DNA from: an uncultured Bacilli bacterium
Lineage (GTDB): Bacteria; Bacillota_I; Bacilli_A; RF39; UBA660
Direction of reading: 5' to 3'
DNA: 64,000 nt
NCBI GenBank assembly: GCA_949425635.1
Contig: CASPWD010000001.1
Location: 186,001-250,000, forward strand
This document shows, piece after piece, positions 8,913 through 17,268 of the stretch. Under the pieces are notes generated by a model. The model saw only the letters and a list, made by a program, of their open reading frames with translations, did not search any database and was not told where the DNA came from. A program made the translations under genes and the position numbers. Position 1 is the stretch's first letter, and each line of letters begins with the position of its first letter.

Positions 8913-9389
8913 TTACTCAGATTGATTACTAGATAATATTTCCATCTTAGCTTTATCTAATTCTACTTTTTCAATATTTTCAAAATCCAATAATTCTTTA
9001 ATCATCTTAACTTCATTCAATTCCTGATCATAAGTACCTACAATCTTAAATCTATTGTTATACTCTATCTCCCAATGGCTAAATCTTTCAGGATTTTTAT
9101 CCGTAAAATAATTATTTCTTAAATCCACTAAATTAACATCTACTACTTTTTCCAATATACCTTGTTCTGCTAAAATTTCTTCAGTTATATTTTCTTTCAC
9201 CTTATAACTATTTTCATCACAATAATATTTGTGAGTAACTATCTTCTTTATTATTTCTTTTTTAGAAGTAAAATCAAATTCTTTCTTTATCTCCACAGAA
9301 GTAATTATTGGACATCCCAAATATATCTTCCCAGACATAAAATGATATTTTGTATACTTTATTTGCCTTATTTTATAACTATTATCCAT
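8913..9389 (-). CDS. Unrecognised 158-residue protein
   Basis: I do not recognise the family. The protein is soluble in appearance (no signal peptide or membrane helix), rich in Lys, Glu, Ile and Tyr, with a likely beta-strand N-terminus (residues 1-60) and helical C-terminus (residues ~125-150, KMIKELLDFENIEKVELDK). It stands alone, with a strong terminator behind it (8865-8894) and about 95 bases to the next gene upstream. The ATG at 9389 is preceded by AAGGTAAAA as ribosome-binding site. Codon usage resembles its neighbours. Confidence 0.65.
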   Translation of the reverse strand: MDNSYKIRQIKYTKYHFMSGKIYLGCPIITSVEIKKEFDFTSKKEIIKKIVTHKYYCDENSYKVKENITEEILAEQGILEKVVDVNLVDLRNNYFTDKNPERFSHWEIEYNNRFKIVGTYDQELNEVKMIKELLDFENIEKVELDKAKMEILSSNQSE

Positions 9390-9449
9390 TTTTACCTTCC
9401 CTTATCAAATAATCTACTACTTAATTGTAGCATAATTAAGTAATTCTTT

Positions 9450-9480
9450 AATAAAAAGAAAAGAGCCTTTACAACTCTTC
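9450..9480 (-). terminator. Terminator of rdgB
   Basis: AAGAG (9460-9464) pairs with CTCTT (9475-9479) and TTTTC TTTTT follows on the minus strand, a few bases past the rdgB stop. Short stem. Confidence 0.6.
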
Positions 9481-9484
9481 TATA

Positions 9485-10051
9485 CTATTTTGTTTCAAGT
9501 AGTTTCCTCTTTAAGTCAATAGCTGCCAATGCTCTTGCACTAACTTCGTTCTTTTCTTCACTAGTTAGTTCTGCTAAAGTCTTACCATTTTCCAATTCGA
9601 AAACATCGTCAAATCCAAAACCATTTTCTCCTCTACGTTCAGTAGAAATAGTTCCATTAAGCACTCCTTCACCAACAACTATATTATCGCCATCATAATA
9701 AACTAAGTTGCATACAACAGCAGCAGCTCTACTTTTACATTCATTAGTCTTTTCTATAATAGCATTATTTCTTTCATCATCTGTTGCATCTTCACCTAAG
9801 AAACGATGAGTCAAAACACCTGGCCAGTCACCCAATTCTCTTACACATAATCCAGAGTCATCAGCGATTACTGCTTCACCAGTTATATCATATATCTCCT
9901 TCGACTTCTTTAAAGCATTACCATAAAAACTATCCTGATCCTCTTCTACTTCAACATCAATTCTAGCTTCAGCCAGAGATTTAACTTCATAATCAGCCAA
10001 TATCTCTCTTATTTCTCTTAATTTGCCTTTATTATTACTTGCAAAAATCAT
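9485..10051 (-). CDS. rdgB: dITP/XTP pyrophosphatase (HAM1/RdgB family)
   Basis: 188 residues. It hydrolyses non-canonical purine triphosphates (dITP, XTP) to monophosphates to keep them out of DNA. The family signature is complete: the N-terminal FASNNKGKLREI, DDSGLCVREL near residue 65, the GEGVLNGTI region and GFGFDDVFE near residue 145. The open frame extends to a TTG at 10078, but the ATG at 10051 has a strong AAGGAGG ribosome-binding site and starts exactly at the conserved MIFASNNKGK. It lies 17 bases after the NrtR-type regulator gene and is probably co-transcribed. This is a known housekeeping enzyme. Confidence 0.95.
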   Translation of the reverse strand: MIFASNNKGKLREIREILADYEVKSLAEARIDVEVEEDQDSFYGNALKKSKEIYDITGEAVIADDSGLCVRELGDWPGVLTHRFLGEDATDDERNNAIIEKTNECKSRAAAVVCNLVYYDGDNIVVGEGVLNGTISTERRGENGFGFDDVFELENGKTLAELTSEEKNEVSARALAAIDLKRKLLETK

Positions 10052-10068
10052 AAAAATACCTCCTTTTC

Positions 10069-10800
10069 TTATAACCAAATATCATTTTCATTAACTTGAA
10101 ACTCATATAACTGCGTAGGTCTATACCCTTTATCACTACGAATTTCATCAGTTTTCCTACAATAACCAATTATCTTCTTCCTGAAATTAGACTTATCAAC
10201 ACTACGACCACTAATCAATTCATATAAAAGTCTTACATCCTCTAAAGCAAATCTACTTGGTAATAGCTTATAAATGATATCTGTCGTATCTATTCTTGAT
10301 TTCAAATATTTATAAGCAATTATTGTCATCATAAGTTGTTTCTCTACTAATTTATTGGATACTTCAAACTGATGAATATATGAAATATTATTTTCTGTTA
10401 TCTCTTGAACAGTCCTAAAATCATAACTATTCTCACCTATTGTAATTCTACTACTTACTTCTATATCAAAATCAACTAATTTATAACCATCCTTAATATC
10501 TTTAATACTTTCTTTATTTAAGAGAGCAATATAAATAATACTTAGTTTATCGTCACCATAATACAATGAATCAGCCAAAGTAAATACTTGCTCTAATTGA
10601 AAGTCTCTTGTAAGCTCCAATACCTTACCTACTTCTTCTCTGATTTGAACTTTTATATCCTTCTTATCATCATATTTTACCTCAAATAAATTATCGTTTT
10701 TATCAACTAATAATTTCAACTTAGGTTCATTATTCCTTCGCACATTCTCATTATCTAAAACATCCATAACAAATGTTGCAATATTTAAAACAACTTTCAT
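10069..10800 (-). CDS. NrtR-type transcriptional regulator of NAD metabolism
   Basis: 243 residues. The N-terminal half resembles a Nudix domain without an intact catalytic box (only REEVGKVLEL remains where REUxEExG would be). The C-terminal ~70 residues match the winged helix of NrtR regulators: a Leu-Pro-x-x-Phe start (LLPSRFALEDVRLLYELI), the SNFRKKI recognition segment, and the closing RPTQLYEF. Known NrtR proteins repress NAD biosynthesis genes and are released by ADP-ribose. Six kilobases away is an NAD salvage operon, which is the obvious candidate target (inference). Promoter at 10852-10880. It precedes rdgB. Confidence 0.82.
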   Translation of the reverse strand: MKVVLNIATFVMDVLDNENVRRNNEPKLKLLVDKNDNLFEVKYDDKKDIKVQIREEVGKVLELTRDFQLEQVFTLADSLYYGDDKLSIIYIALLNKESIKDIKDGYKLVDFDIEVSSRITIGENSYDFRTVQEITENNISYIHQFEVSNKLVEKQLMMTIIAYKYLKSRIDTTDIIYKLLPSRFALEDVRLLYELISGRSVDKSNFRKKIIGYCRKTDEIRSDKGYRPTQLYEFQVNENDIWL

Positions 10801-10851
10801 AAATTTCCTACCTTTCTTTAATACAATAAACTTTTGATAATTATATATTGT

Positions 10852-10880
10852 ATATTACACTATAAGCTTTATTGTGTCAA
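10852..10880 (-). promoter_or_regulatory. Promoter of the NrtR-type gene
   Basis: Perfect -35 TTGACA (10875-10880), 17-base spacer, -10 TAATAT (10852-10857) on the minus strand. It gives a leader of about 45 nt. Confidence 0.7.
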
Positions 10881-10886
10881 TATATT

Positions 10887-10905
10887 TATAGTAAATTATA
10901 CTATA
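10887..10905. promoter_or_regulatory. Perfect inverted repeat next to the NrtR-gene promoter
   Basis: TATAGTA (10887-10893) and TACTATA (10899-10905) are perfect 7-base arms with a 5-base spacer, six bases upstream of the -35. A further TACTATA half-site lies near 10937. It could be an autoregulatory operator; the AT richness makes chance occurrence possible. Confidence 0.45.
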
Positions 10906-10949
10906 TGTTGCTAATTAATCTTTCTTTTACTGTTTTATACTATATTTTT

Positions 10950-10985
10950 TTATATAAAAACCTCACTCCTAACAAGAATGAGGTT
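10950..10985 (-). terminator. Terminator of the LRR/transglutaminase-like gene
   Basis: Stem AACCTCACTC (10959-10968) with GAATGAGGTT (10976-10985), one mismatch, followed by TTTTTATATA on the minus strand. Confidence 0.85.
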
Positions 10986-10991
10986 ATGTAA

Positions 10992-12539
10992 CTACTTAAT
11001 ACAAGTACTCAACATATTATACATGTAATCAGATAAAAGAAGCATTTTCCTTCTATTATTAAGATCTATTAACAGCTTATCTTTACTATTATCTTCTATC
11101 CAATTTAAATAATGTTCATTTAAGAAAGAAGAATAACTTTCAATAACACCATCTCTTTGATTATTTAACTTAACTAATTCCGTATCCTCTTGAATTAAAG
11201 ATTCCTCGTTATCTGTTAAATCCTTCTCTAAATTGATATATTCCGTTGAATCACTATTTTCTATTTTTTCCATTTCATCTTTAATTCTGGCAATTTCTTT
11301 AGAAATAATAGCTCTATTCATTTCTACACCAACAATAGCTGGTTTAAATCTTTCAATATCATTCATTACTTCATCTACATTTTTAATTCTATCATTAGCA
11401 AACATAATTAAGTCGTCAGAATCATCACCATGATAAGAATAACTACTTATTATATTTCCTTCTCCAACAAATTTATGTCTTATTTTAAGTTCATCCTTTG
11501 ATACTAATAAAAGTCTCAATTCATCAAAGAATCTATAAGTACTAACCATACTATCCCAGGCAATATCTGAATAGTAATATCGTCCATCTATACTAACTCT
11601 TAATAATGCATAGTCAGATGTTCCTAACAAAGAATAAACCTGTTCACCATTATAATAACCAATTGTCTCTGTAGCTCCTAAAGAATACACAACACTTGAT
11701 TTAACATCAGCAAAACTCAATAGTAATTGAAAAGCTTTTGCAAAAGATAATCTGCCACCTTTACGATAATTAAATACCTTATAAATATTACTAACATTAT
11801 TTACATCTTCATCTTTGGGATCATCTTCATTTACAAATGATATATTATGAACCATCCAATAATATAAAACACCAAACTTTTCTATTTCACCATCAGTTAC
11901 ATAAACATACTTAGAAACAATATCTAAAACCTGTTGAATTAAAGTTCTCAATTCATCATCTGTATATTCATGCTCAATATGTTTACGCAATCCAACTGAT
12001 TCAATCCACTTAAACTTATCAACAATTTTTATATTTTCCTCTAATTCATTGATACATCTTATGACACCAGCATAATAAACTATATCTAAAGTAACTTCAC
12101 AATTCTTACTATTCAAAATTAATTCAACAATCTGTTGAATATTTATAAAATCCTTATTGTCATAAAATTTAAACTTTTTTAAATTAACAACACCACTAAG
12201 ACTAATTAAATTATCATTATGAATTAATTCTAGCTCTTCTAAAGACTTAAATTTACTTAAATCTAACTTTATTAAAGCACTTTGTTCTTTAATTATTAAC
12301 TTTTTTAAATTAGGAACAAGTTCTAAAATACTTACTATATCTTTCTCATCAATAGATGGAAAACCACTAAATGTTAGGAACTCTATATTATTAAAATTCT
12401 TTAAATAAGAAATATCATTCTTAGATAAATCTAAACTAGTTACTTTATCTAATTCTTCTACTGTAAAATCACGCGTAATCATTTCTTTACCTAAATAATC
12501 ACTCACTATGTTACTTAAATTATCAGACAAACTAACCAT
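10992..12539 (-). CDS. Leucine-rich-repeat protein with a degenerate transglutaminase-like domain
   Basis: 515 residues, no signal peptide. Residues ~35-130 contain short leucine-rich repeats (LTSLDLSKNDISYLKNF-type units). Residues ~215-335 resemble a transglutaminase/cysteine-protease fold (FNYRKGGRLSFAKAFQLLLSFA, then VSIDGRYYYSDIAWD). In active members a Cys sits where this protein has Arg (~263), and the His before the I-D-G motif is Tyr (~310). Only the Asp (~325) remains, so it is probably not an enzyme. The C-terminus (~390-465) is a predicted coiled coil. A GTG at 12548 lies in the ribosome-binding site, and the ATG at 12539 is preferred. Role unknown; perhaps a binding scaffold. Confidence 0.65.
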   Translation of the reverse strand: MVSLSDNLSNIVSDYLGKEMITRDFTVEELDKVTSLDLSKNDISYLKNFNNIEFLTFSGFPSIDEKDIVSILELVPNLKKLIIKEQSALIKLDLSKFKSLEELELIHNDNLISLSGVVNLKKFKFYDNKDFINIQQIVELILNSKNCEVTLDIVYYAGVIRCINELEENIKIVDKFKWIESVGLRKHIEHEYTDDELRTLIQQVLDIVSKYVYVTDGEIEKFGVLYYWMVHNISFVNEDDPKDEDVNNVSNIYKVFNYRKGGRLSFAKAFQLLLSFADVKSSVVYSLGATETIGYYNGEQVYSLLGTSDYALLRVSIDGRYYYSDIAWDSMVSTYRFFDELRLLLVSKDELKIRHKFVGEGNIISSYSYHGDDSDDLIMFANDRIKNVDEVMNDIERFKPAIVGVEMNRAIISKEIARIKDEMEKIENSDSTEYINLEKDLTDNEESLIQEDTELVKLNNQRDGVIESYSSFLNEHYLNWIEDNSKDKLLIDLNNRRKMLLLSDYMYNMLSTCIK

Positions 12540-12584
12540 ATAATTCACCCATTTCTATTCTTAACATAATTATAACATTTACAC

Positions 12585-12612
12585 AAAAAAATAAAAATAC
12601 CGAAGTATCTTT
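12585..12612 (-). terminator. Terminator of rimO with a UUCG tetraloop
   Basis: On the minus strand AAAGATAC-TTCG-GTATTTTT forms an 8-bp stem (one wobble) around a TTCG loop, followed by ATTTTTTT. It lies just past the rimO stop. Confidence 0.8.
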
Positions 12613-12632
12613 ATTTTACAATATATTTATTC

Positions 12633-13955
12633 TTATAACTCTTCTGGAACAATCTCTCCATATAAGTCATATTCATCAGAATCTACTATCCTTACACTTA
12701 CAAATTCATTTATCATAAATTCATTATCAAATTTAATATAAACAACTCCATCTTCAGAAGGAACATCCATATAACTTCTTCCAATAAAATATTCACCATC
12801 ATCAGTAATATTCTCAATTAAACATTCATAAATATTACCAACTTTTTCTTTTAAATTATTAGTACTAACTTCTTGTTGAATTTCCATTATTTTATCTCTT
12901 CTAGATTCTTTTATATTATCATCAATTTGATTTTTAAATACTGCTGCAGGTGTACCATCCTCAGCTGAATAGGCAAAAGCACCTAATCTATCAAATTTAC
13001 TTACTTTAACAAATTCACAAAGTTCATTAAAATTATCTTCTGTCTCTCCAGGAAAACCAACTATCAAAGTCGTTCTAAGTATTACACCAGGTATCTCATT
13101 TCTTAACTTTTCAATTAAATTTCTTATCGTTTCTCCATTACTTTTACGATTCATCTTCTTTAATACATCATCAGCTATATGTTGAATAGGTAAATCAAAA
13201 TATTTACAAATCTTATCATTCTTCTTAACAACTTCAATTAATTCATCAGTAATACTTTCTGGATAAGAATATAAAAATCTAATCCACTTAATACCATCTA
13301 TTTTACATAAGTCATCTAAAAGCTCAGCCAATCTACTCTTACCATATAAATCAATTCCATACTTAGTTGTATCTTGCGCAATAACAACTAACTCTTTAAT
13401 ACCTTTTTTGGCTAAGCTGGTTGCCTCATCCAAGATATCTTCATACTTTCTAGAAATATACTTTCCTTGAATATAAGGAATAGCACAATAAGTACAAAAA
13501 TTACTACATCCTTCAGCAATCTTCAAATAAGCCATTGTGTCTCCAGTTGTTAAAACTCTATTCTTATAATTCATTTCATCTTGATTTTTAGTTCCATTTA
13601 TAAGATCATCTATTCTTTCCCATAGCTTACCATAATCTCTAATACTTACAAACAAATCTACTTCTGGCATTTCTGCTCTTAATTCTTCCTCATATCTCTC
13701 AACTAAGCATCCTGTAACAATTAAATATTTACAATTACCTTCTGTCTTATAATCAGCCATTTCTAAAATTGTTTCTATTCCCTCATTTTTAGCGCTTTCA
13801 ATAAATCCACAAGTATTTATAACTAATACTTCTGCTTCTTCTGGATCACCTACTATTTCATAGTTATGTTTTTTAAATAATCCTATCATTTCTTCCGTTA
13901 CTACTAAATTTTTTGAGCAACCTAAAGAAATAAATCCAACTTTTATATTCTTCAT
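12633..13955 (-). CDS. rimO: Ribosomal protein S12 methylthiotransferase
   Basis: 440 residues, the usual RimO length. It adds a methylthio group to the conserved Asp of ribosomal protein S12 using two Fe-S clusters and SAM. Domains in order: UPF0004 domain with its three Cys (GCSKN near 13, NTCGF near 49, TGCLVE near 82); radical SAM core with the CxxxCxxC motif in EGCSNFCTYCAIP near residue 150; and a C-terminal TRAM domain from about residue 375. The IQGKYISRK and DLPIQHI stretches favour RimO over MiaB. Single gene followed by a terminator. Confidence 0.94.
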   Translation of the reverse strand: MKNIKVGFISLGCSKNLVVTEEMIGLFKKHNYEIVGDPEEAEVLVINTCGFIESAKNEGIETILEMADYKTEGNCKYLIVTGCLVERYEEELRAEMPEVDLFVSIRDYGKLWERIDDLINGTKNQDEMNYKNRVLTTGDTMAYLKIAEGCSNFCTYCAIPYIQGKYISRKYEDILDEATSLAKKGIKELVVIAQDTTKYGIDLYGKSRLAELLDDLCKIDGIKWIRFLYSYPESITDELIEVVKKNDKICKYFDLPIQHIADDVLKKMNRKSNGETIRNLIEKLRNEIPGVILRTTLIVGFPGETEDNFNELCEFVKVSKFDRLGAFAYSAEDGTPAAVFKNQIDDNIKESRRDKIMEIQQEVSTNNLKEKVGNIYECLIENITDDGEYFIGRSYMDVPSEDGVVYIKFDNEFMINEFVSVRIVDSDEYDLYGEIVPEEL

Positions 13956-14004
13956 TTATACTTCACCCCAAATGCAAATGTATTATAACATATTTAAACA
14001 AAAT

Positions 14005-14041
14005 GTAAAAAAATAATACCTATATTTCAAGATATTATTTT
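14005..14041 (-). terminator. Probable terminator of the HtrA gene
   Basis: AAATAATA (14011-14018) pairs with TATTATTT (14033-14040), and TTTTTTTACATTTTG follows on the minus strand. The stem is all A-T. Confidence 0.5.
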
Positions 14042-14055
14042 CTTCTTTATTAACT

Positions 14056-15210
14056 TTAATTACTTGCTACTAAAGTAACTTTTGCTGTCTGTGTTTTACC
14101 ATCTCTAATAAACTTAATTGTTACAACATCTCCTGCTTTATACTTATAAAGCTGATATCTTAAAGAAGCAACACCTGTTACATTAACATCATTTATAGAA
14201 ATAATAACATCAGCCTTTTTTAATCCTGCTTTTTCTGAAGGGCCACCTGCTGTTACATCTTCTACAATAACACCATCTCTTGCTTCTATACCATAGCTTC
14301 TAGCATAAATAACATTAGATGCATCTAACATAGATAAGCCAATCAATGGTCTTGATACATCTTCCCCATTTATTACTGCTTCTGCATATCTTGAAGCTTC
14401 CTCTATAGGAATAGCAAATCCCATTCCTTCTACACCATCAGTAACTAATTTCATGTTTGTAACTCCAATAACTTGTCCATTACTATTACATAGTGGTCCA
14501 CCAGAATTACCATGATTAATAGCAGCATCGGTTTGCAAAACTTGCATAATCCAATCACTACTATTTGAATTATTCGTACTAACTTCAACTTCTCTATCTT
14601 TACCAGATAATGTACCTCTTGTAACACTCCAAGAATACACGGCTGAATCAAGTGGAGCTCCTATAGCAAAGACTGTATCTCCAACTCTCATGTCAGCACT
14701 GCTTCCAATCTCTGCTACTGGATATTCATTATCCGAAACATAAGACAATACAGCTATGTCTGCATATTTATCGCCATTCTCAACTGCAACAGTTACTTCA
14801 GCTCCATTTGTAAATACAATTCCAATAGAATCGCCATTTTCTATAACATGATAATTCGTTATAAAATAATACTTTCCATCACTATACTTATATACAAATC
14901 CAGTTCCTGTAGCATATAATTTATTTTTTTGATAATTCTTAACAATAACTACCGAATCATAAATCTTCTCTACAGCATCAGCAATTCCTGCATCAGTAAC
15001 TGTAACTTCTTTTTCACTCTTATTAACATTAGTAACATTATAACTAAGATATTCTGGAAAAAAGTGAAAAAATACTAAAAGACCTCCAGCACCTAACATA
15101 ACTGAAAAAATCGAAGTTATTAAAACAATCAAAAATAGATTAGGTTTCTTTTCTTTTCTATAATATACATTTTGAGAATAATTATTATAATCATATTGGT
15201 TATTATCCAT
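14056..15210 (-). CDS. HtrA/DegP-type membrane-anchored serine protease with PDZ domain
   Basis: 384 residues. A short cytoplasmic N-terminus rich in Asn/Tyr and KKEK-type residues precedes one membrane anchor (residues ~24-50). The trypsin-like domain follows with catalytic H121 (ITNYHVI), D151 (YADIAVL) and S236 (HGNSGGPL). A PDZ domain occupies about residues 290-380 (GVIVEDVTAGGPSEKAGLKK). This is the surface quality-control protease of Gram-positive bacteria (HtrA/YyxA type). The Abi_2/HEPN gene ends one base upstream of its start, so the two are probably co-transcribed, an unusual pairing. ATG at 15210 with a GAGGATAG ribosome-binding site. Confidence 0.93.
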   Translation of the reverse strand: MDNNQYDYNNYSQNVYYRKEKKPNLFLIVLITSIFSVMLGAGGLLVFFHFFPEYLSYNVTNVNKSEKEVTVTDAGIADAVEKIYDSVVIVKNYQKNKLYATGTGFVYKYSDGKYYFITNYHVIENGDSIGIVFTNGAEVTVAVENGDKYADIAVLSYVSDNEYPVAEIGSSADMRVGDTVFAIGAPLDSAVYSWSVTRGTLSGKDREVEVSTNNSNSSDWIMQVLQTDAAINHGNSGGPLCNSNGQVIGVTNMKLVTDGVEGMGFAIPIEEASRYAEAVINGEDVSRPLIGLSMLDASNVIYARSYGIEARDGVIVEDVTAGGPSEKAGLKKADVIISINDVNVTGVASLRYQLYKYKAGDVVTIKFIRDGKTQTAKVTLVASN

Positions 15211-15211
15211 A

Positions 15212-16147
15212 TTACTCTATCCTCGCTATATCTCTAAAATTAGTTGGGAATCCCATTCTATCTAATATTTTATCAATACTAATAGAATTTATTTTTCCAT
15301 CTAAGATATCTAATTCATAAGATAACTCATTTATTAATAATGTAAAATCTTCTTCTCTCAACAACTGCTTTAAAATTAAGACTAATGCAAACAAGTCATC
15401 CTTACCATATATATATTCTCCATCTGTCTTAGAAATATTCAAATATTCGTGAAATCTTGTATTATCTATAACCCTTTGTGTTCTATGATCATATAAAATA
15501 TCTTCATGTGCACATAAATTTCTAAAGTTAGCTAGTATTTGTAAATAAATAACTAAATTATCTGCCGATATCCCATAAACATCTGAAATATCCTTTTGAT
15601 CTTCTCGTTTCATAACAGTATATAACTCAGATACAAGACCAAACGATAATACTTTAACAACAACCCAAAATGGAACATAACCATAATTGCTCATATAATG
15701 CATTGTTGCTGAATGTTGTCCACCATTAATTCTAATTTGTCTCTTTATCTTTTTAAGTAAATCATTTACTTGTCTAGCTTTGTCATTAGAACGATCAAAA
15801 TTTGAAGGATTTAAGTAATCTTTTTCTTTAATACCATATTTTTTAGACAATTGATAAGAAAAGATACTTTTAGCATTATTCTCAACAATCAAAATATTCT
15901 TAAAAAAGATATTCCTTATTTGTCTATCAAAATTAAACAAAGCATACAGCTCTTTAAAATTCGTTCCAGGTATAAACATTCTATCCTTTTCAGACTTCAA
16001 AAATAAATGTCTATATCCACTTATAAAAAAGTAATTTTCTCTTAACAATACATTTTTAGCATATTCAATATCGTCAATCTTTAAACCTTTACTTTTTAAT
16101 ATATCAATTTGTTCATCAATAGTTTTAAATGTCTTTATCACTAGCAT
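15212..16147 (-). CDS. Abi_2 family (AbiD/AbiF-like) protein with a HEPN motif
   Basis: About 311 residues matching the Abi_2 family of phage abortive-infection proteins: the opening IDEQIDILKSKG, ENYFFISGYRHLF near residue 40, and FNFDRQIRNIF near residue 73. The C-terminal helix carries NFRNLCAHEDILYDHR, where R210 and H215 form the R-x4-H pair of HEPN RNases. Family members abort phage infection, probably by RNA cleavage. It is a lone chromosomal copy, not near integrase or other defence genes, and abuts htrA. The start is uncertain among GTG 16150, ATG 16147 and GTG 16141, because the ribosome-binding site AATAGGG lies directly before them. Confidence 0.85.
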   Translation of the reverse strand: MLVIKTFKTIDEQIDILKSKGLKIDDIEYAKNVLLRENYFFISGYRHLFLKSEKDRMFIPGTNFKELYALFNFDRQIRNIFFKNILIVENNAKSIFSYQLSKKYGIKEKDYLNPSNFDRSNDKARQVNDLLKKIKRQIRINGGQHSATMHYMSNYGYVPFWVVVKVLSFGLVSELYTVMKREDQKDISDVYGISADNLVIYLQILANFRNLCAHEDILYDHRTQRVIDNTRFHEYLNISKTDGEYIYGKDDLFALVLILKQLLREEDFTLLINELSYELDILDGKINSISIDKILDRMGFPTNFRDIARIE

Positions 16148-16228
16148 CACCCTATTATCTTAATAATTATATCACAATTACACCTTTATTTAAAACACAT
16201 ATTTTTTTCTTATTTTACTAAGACATCA

Positions 16229-16237
16229 TGTTATAAT
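16229..16237 (+). promoter_or_regulatory. Extended -10 promoter of the phospholipase-like gene
   Basis: TG-T-TATAAT at 16229-16237 is a perfect extended -10; no good -35 is present. The start codon is 25 bases downstream. Confidence 0.6.
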
Positions 16238-16261
16238 AATTCTAGAAGAAGGTGTAAACAA

Positions 16262-17236
16262 ATGCCATCAATTACTACGCATTATATGTTCTCAAAAAGT
16301 GTTCTAGAAAATTTAAATGAAAAAGAAAAAATGAGAATTAACAAATCACTATCAATATATCATTTATTTGCTCAAAGTCATGATATTCTTTTTTACTATA
16401 CTTTTGATTTTAAAAACGCTAAAAGAATCAGAGAACTTGGCCATCATGCTCATCATGATAATACTCAGAACTACCTAATAAATATTGTTAAATCAATAAA
16501 AAAGAACAACTTAGAAAATAATTCTGATGCTCTAGCATACCTATATGGCTCAGTAACACACTATTGTCTTGATACAACATGTCATCCTTATATTTTCTAC
16601 AAAACAGGAATATATCGTAAGGAAAATCCTGAATCCATAAAATATAAAGGGGAACATGATCATATGGAAAAAGACTTAGATGCCATATACTACGAAAAAT
16701 TCACCAACAAGAAATATAACAAATGTAATATAAGTAAAGAAATAATAGGCAATCCTAAATTTTCTAATAAGTTAAAATCATTAATTACACAAGCATATAA
16801 AGATACATATAATCACGATAATATCGGAGAATTTTTTTACAAAAGCATGATTAATGCTAAAATAATTACAACACTTGCAATAAATGACTCATTGGGAATA
16901 AAACGTACAGTATATAAATTTATTGATAAAATTACGAATAAGAGATTTGGTTACCTAGAAGCTTACAGTACCCACTTACTTAACCCTGACAAATCATATT
17001 TAAACTTAGAACATAAAACTTGGAATCATCCTAGCAACAAAGAGATAACTTATAATGATTCTTTTGAAGATTTATATAACAAAAGCCTAGAAAATTCATT
17101 ATACATCATTCGTTCAATAAATAAAGTATTATTTGAAAATAAAGATATAAATACATTATATAAAACAATACCTGATTTAGATTATGCAACTGGTGTTATT
17201 ATTGAAAATTCAAGACGTATGGACTACTTTGAATAA
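16262..17236 (+). CDS. Zinc-dependent phospholipase C-like protein
   Basis: 324 residues without a signal peptide. The N-terminus (PSITTHYMFSKSVL), the HDILFYY segment near residue 40, the LGHHAHHD cluster near residue 60, GSVTHYCLDTTCHPYIFYKTG near residue 100 and EHDHMEKDLDA near residue 127 give the His/Asp ligand pattern of the zinc-dependent phospholipase C / S1-P1 nuclease fold. Cytoplasmic proteins of this type are common in Firmicutes, with no proven substrate. It is one of only three head-on loci on the left side of the origin. AGAAGG ribosome-binding site before ATG 16262. Terminator at 17245-17268. Confidence 0.8.
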   Translation: MPSITTHYMFSKSVLENLNEKEKMRINKSLSIYHLFAQSHDILFYYTFDFKNAKRIRELGHHAHHDNTQNYLINIVKSIKKNNLENNSDALAYLYGSVTHYCLDTTCHPYIFYKTGIYRKENPESIKYKGEHDHMEKDLDAIYYEKFTNKKYNKCNISKEIIGNPKFSNKLKSLITQAYKDTYNHDNIGEFFYKSMINAKIITTLAINDSLGIKRTVYKFIDKITNKRFGYLEAYSTHLLNPDKSYLNLEHKTWNHPSNKEITYNDSFEDLYNKSLENSLYIIRSINKVLFENKDINTLYKTIPDLDYATGVIIENSRRMDYFE

Positions 17237-17244
17237 ACTTTAAA

Positions 17245-17268
17245 CCTAGAAAAATCTAGGTCTTTTTT
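17245..17268 (+). terminator. Terminator between convergent genes
   Basis: CCTAGA (17245-17250) pairs with TCTAGG (17255-17260), AAAA loop, then TCTTTTTT on the plus strand. The T run overlaps the stop codon of the opposing amidase gene. Confidence 0.85.
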
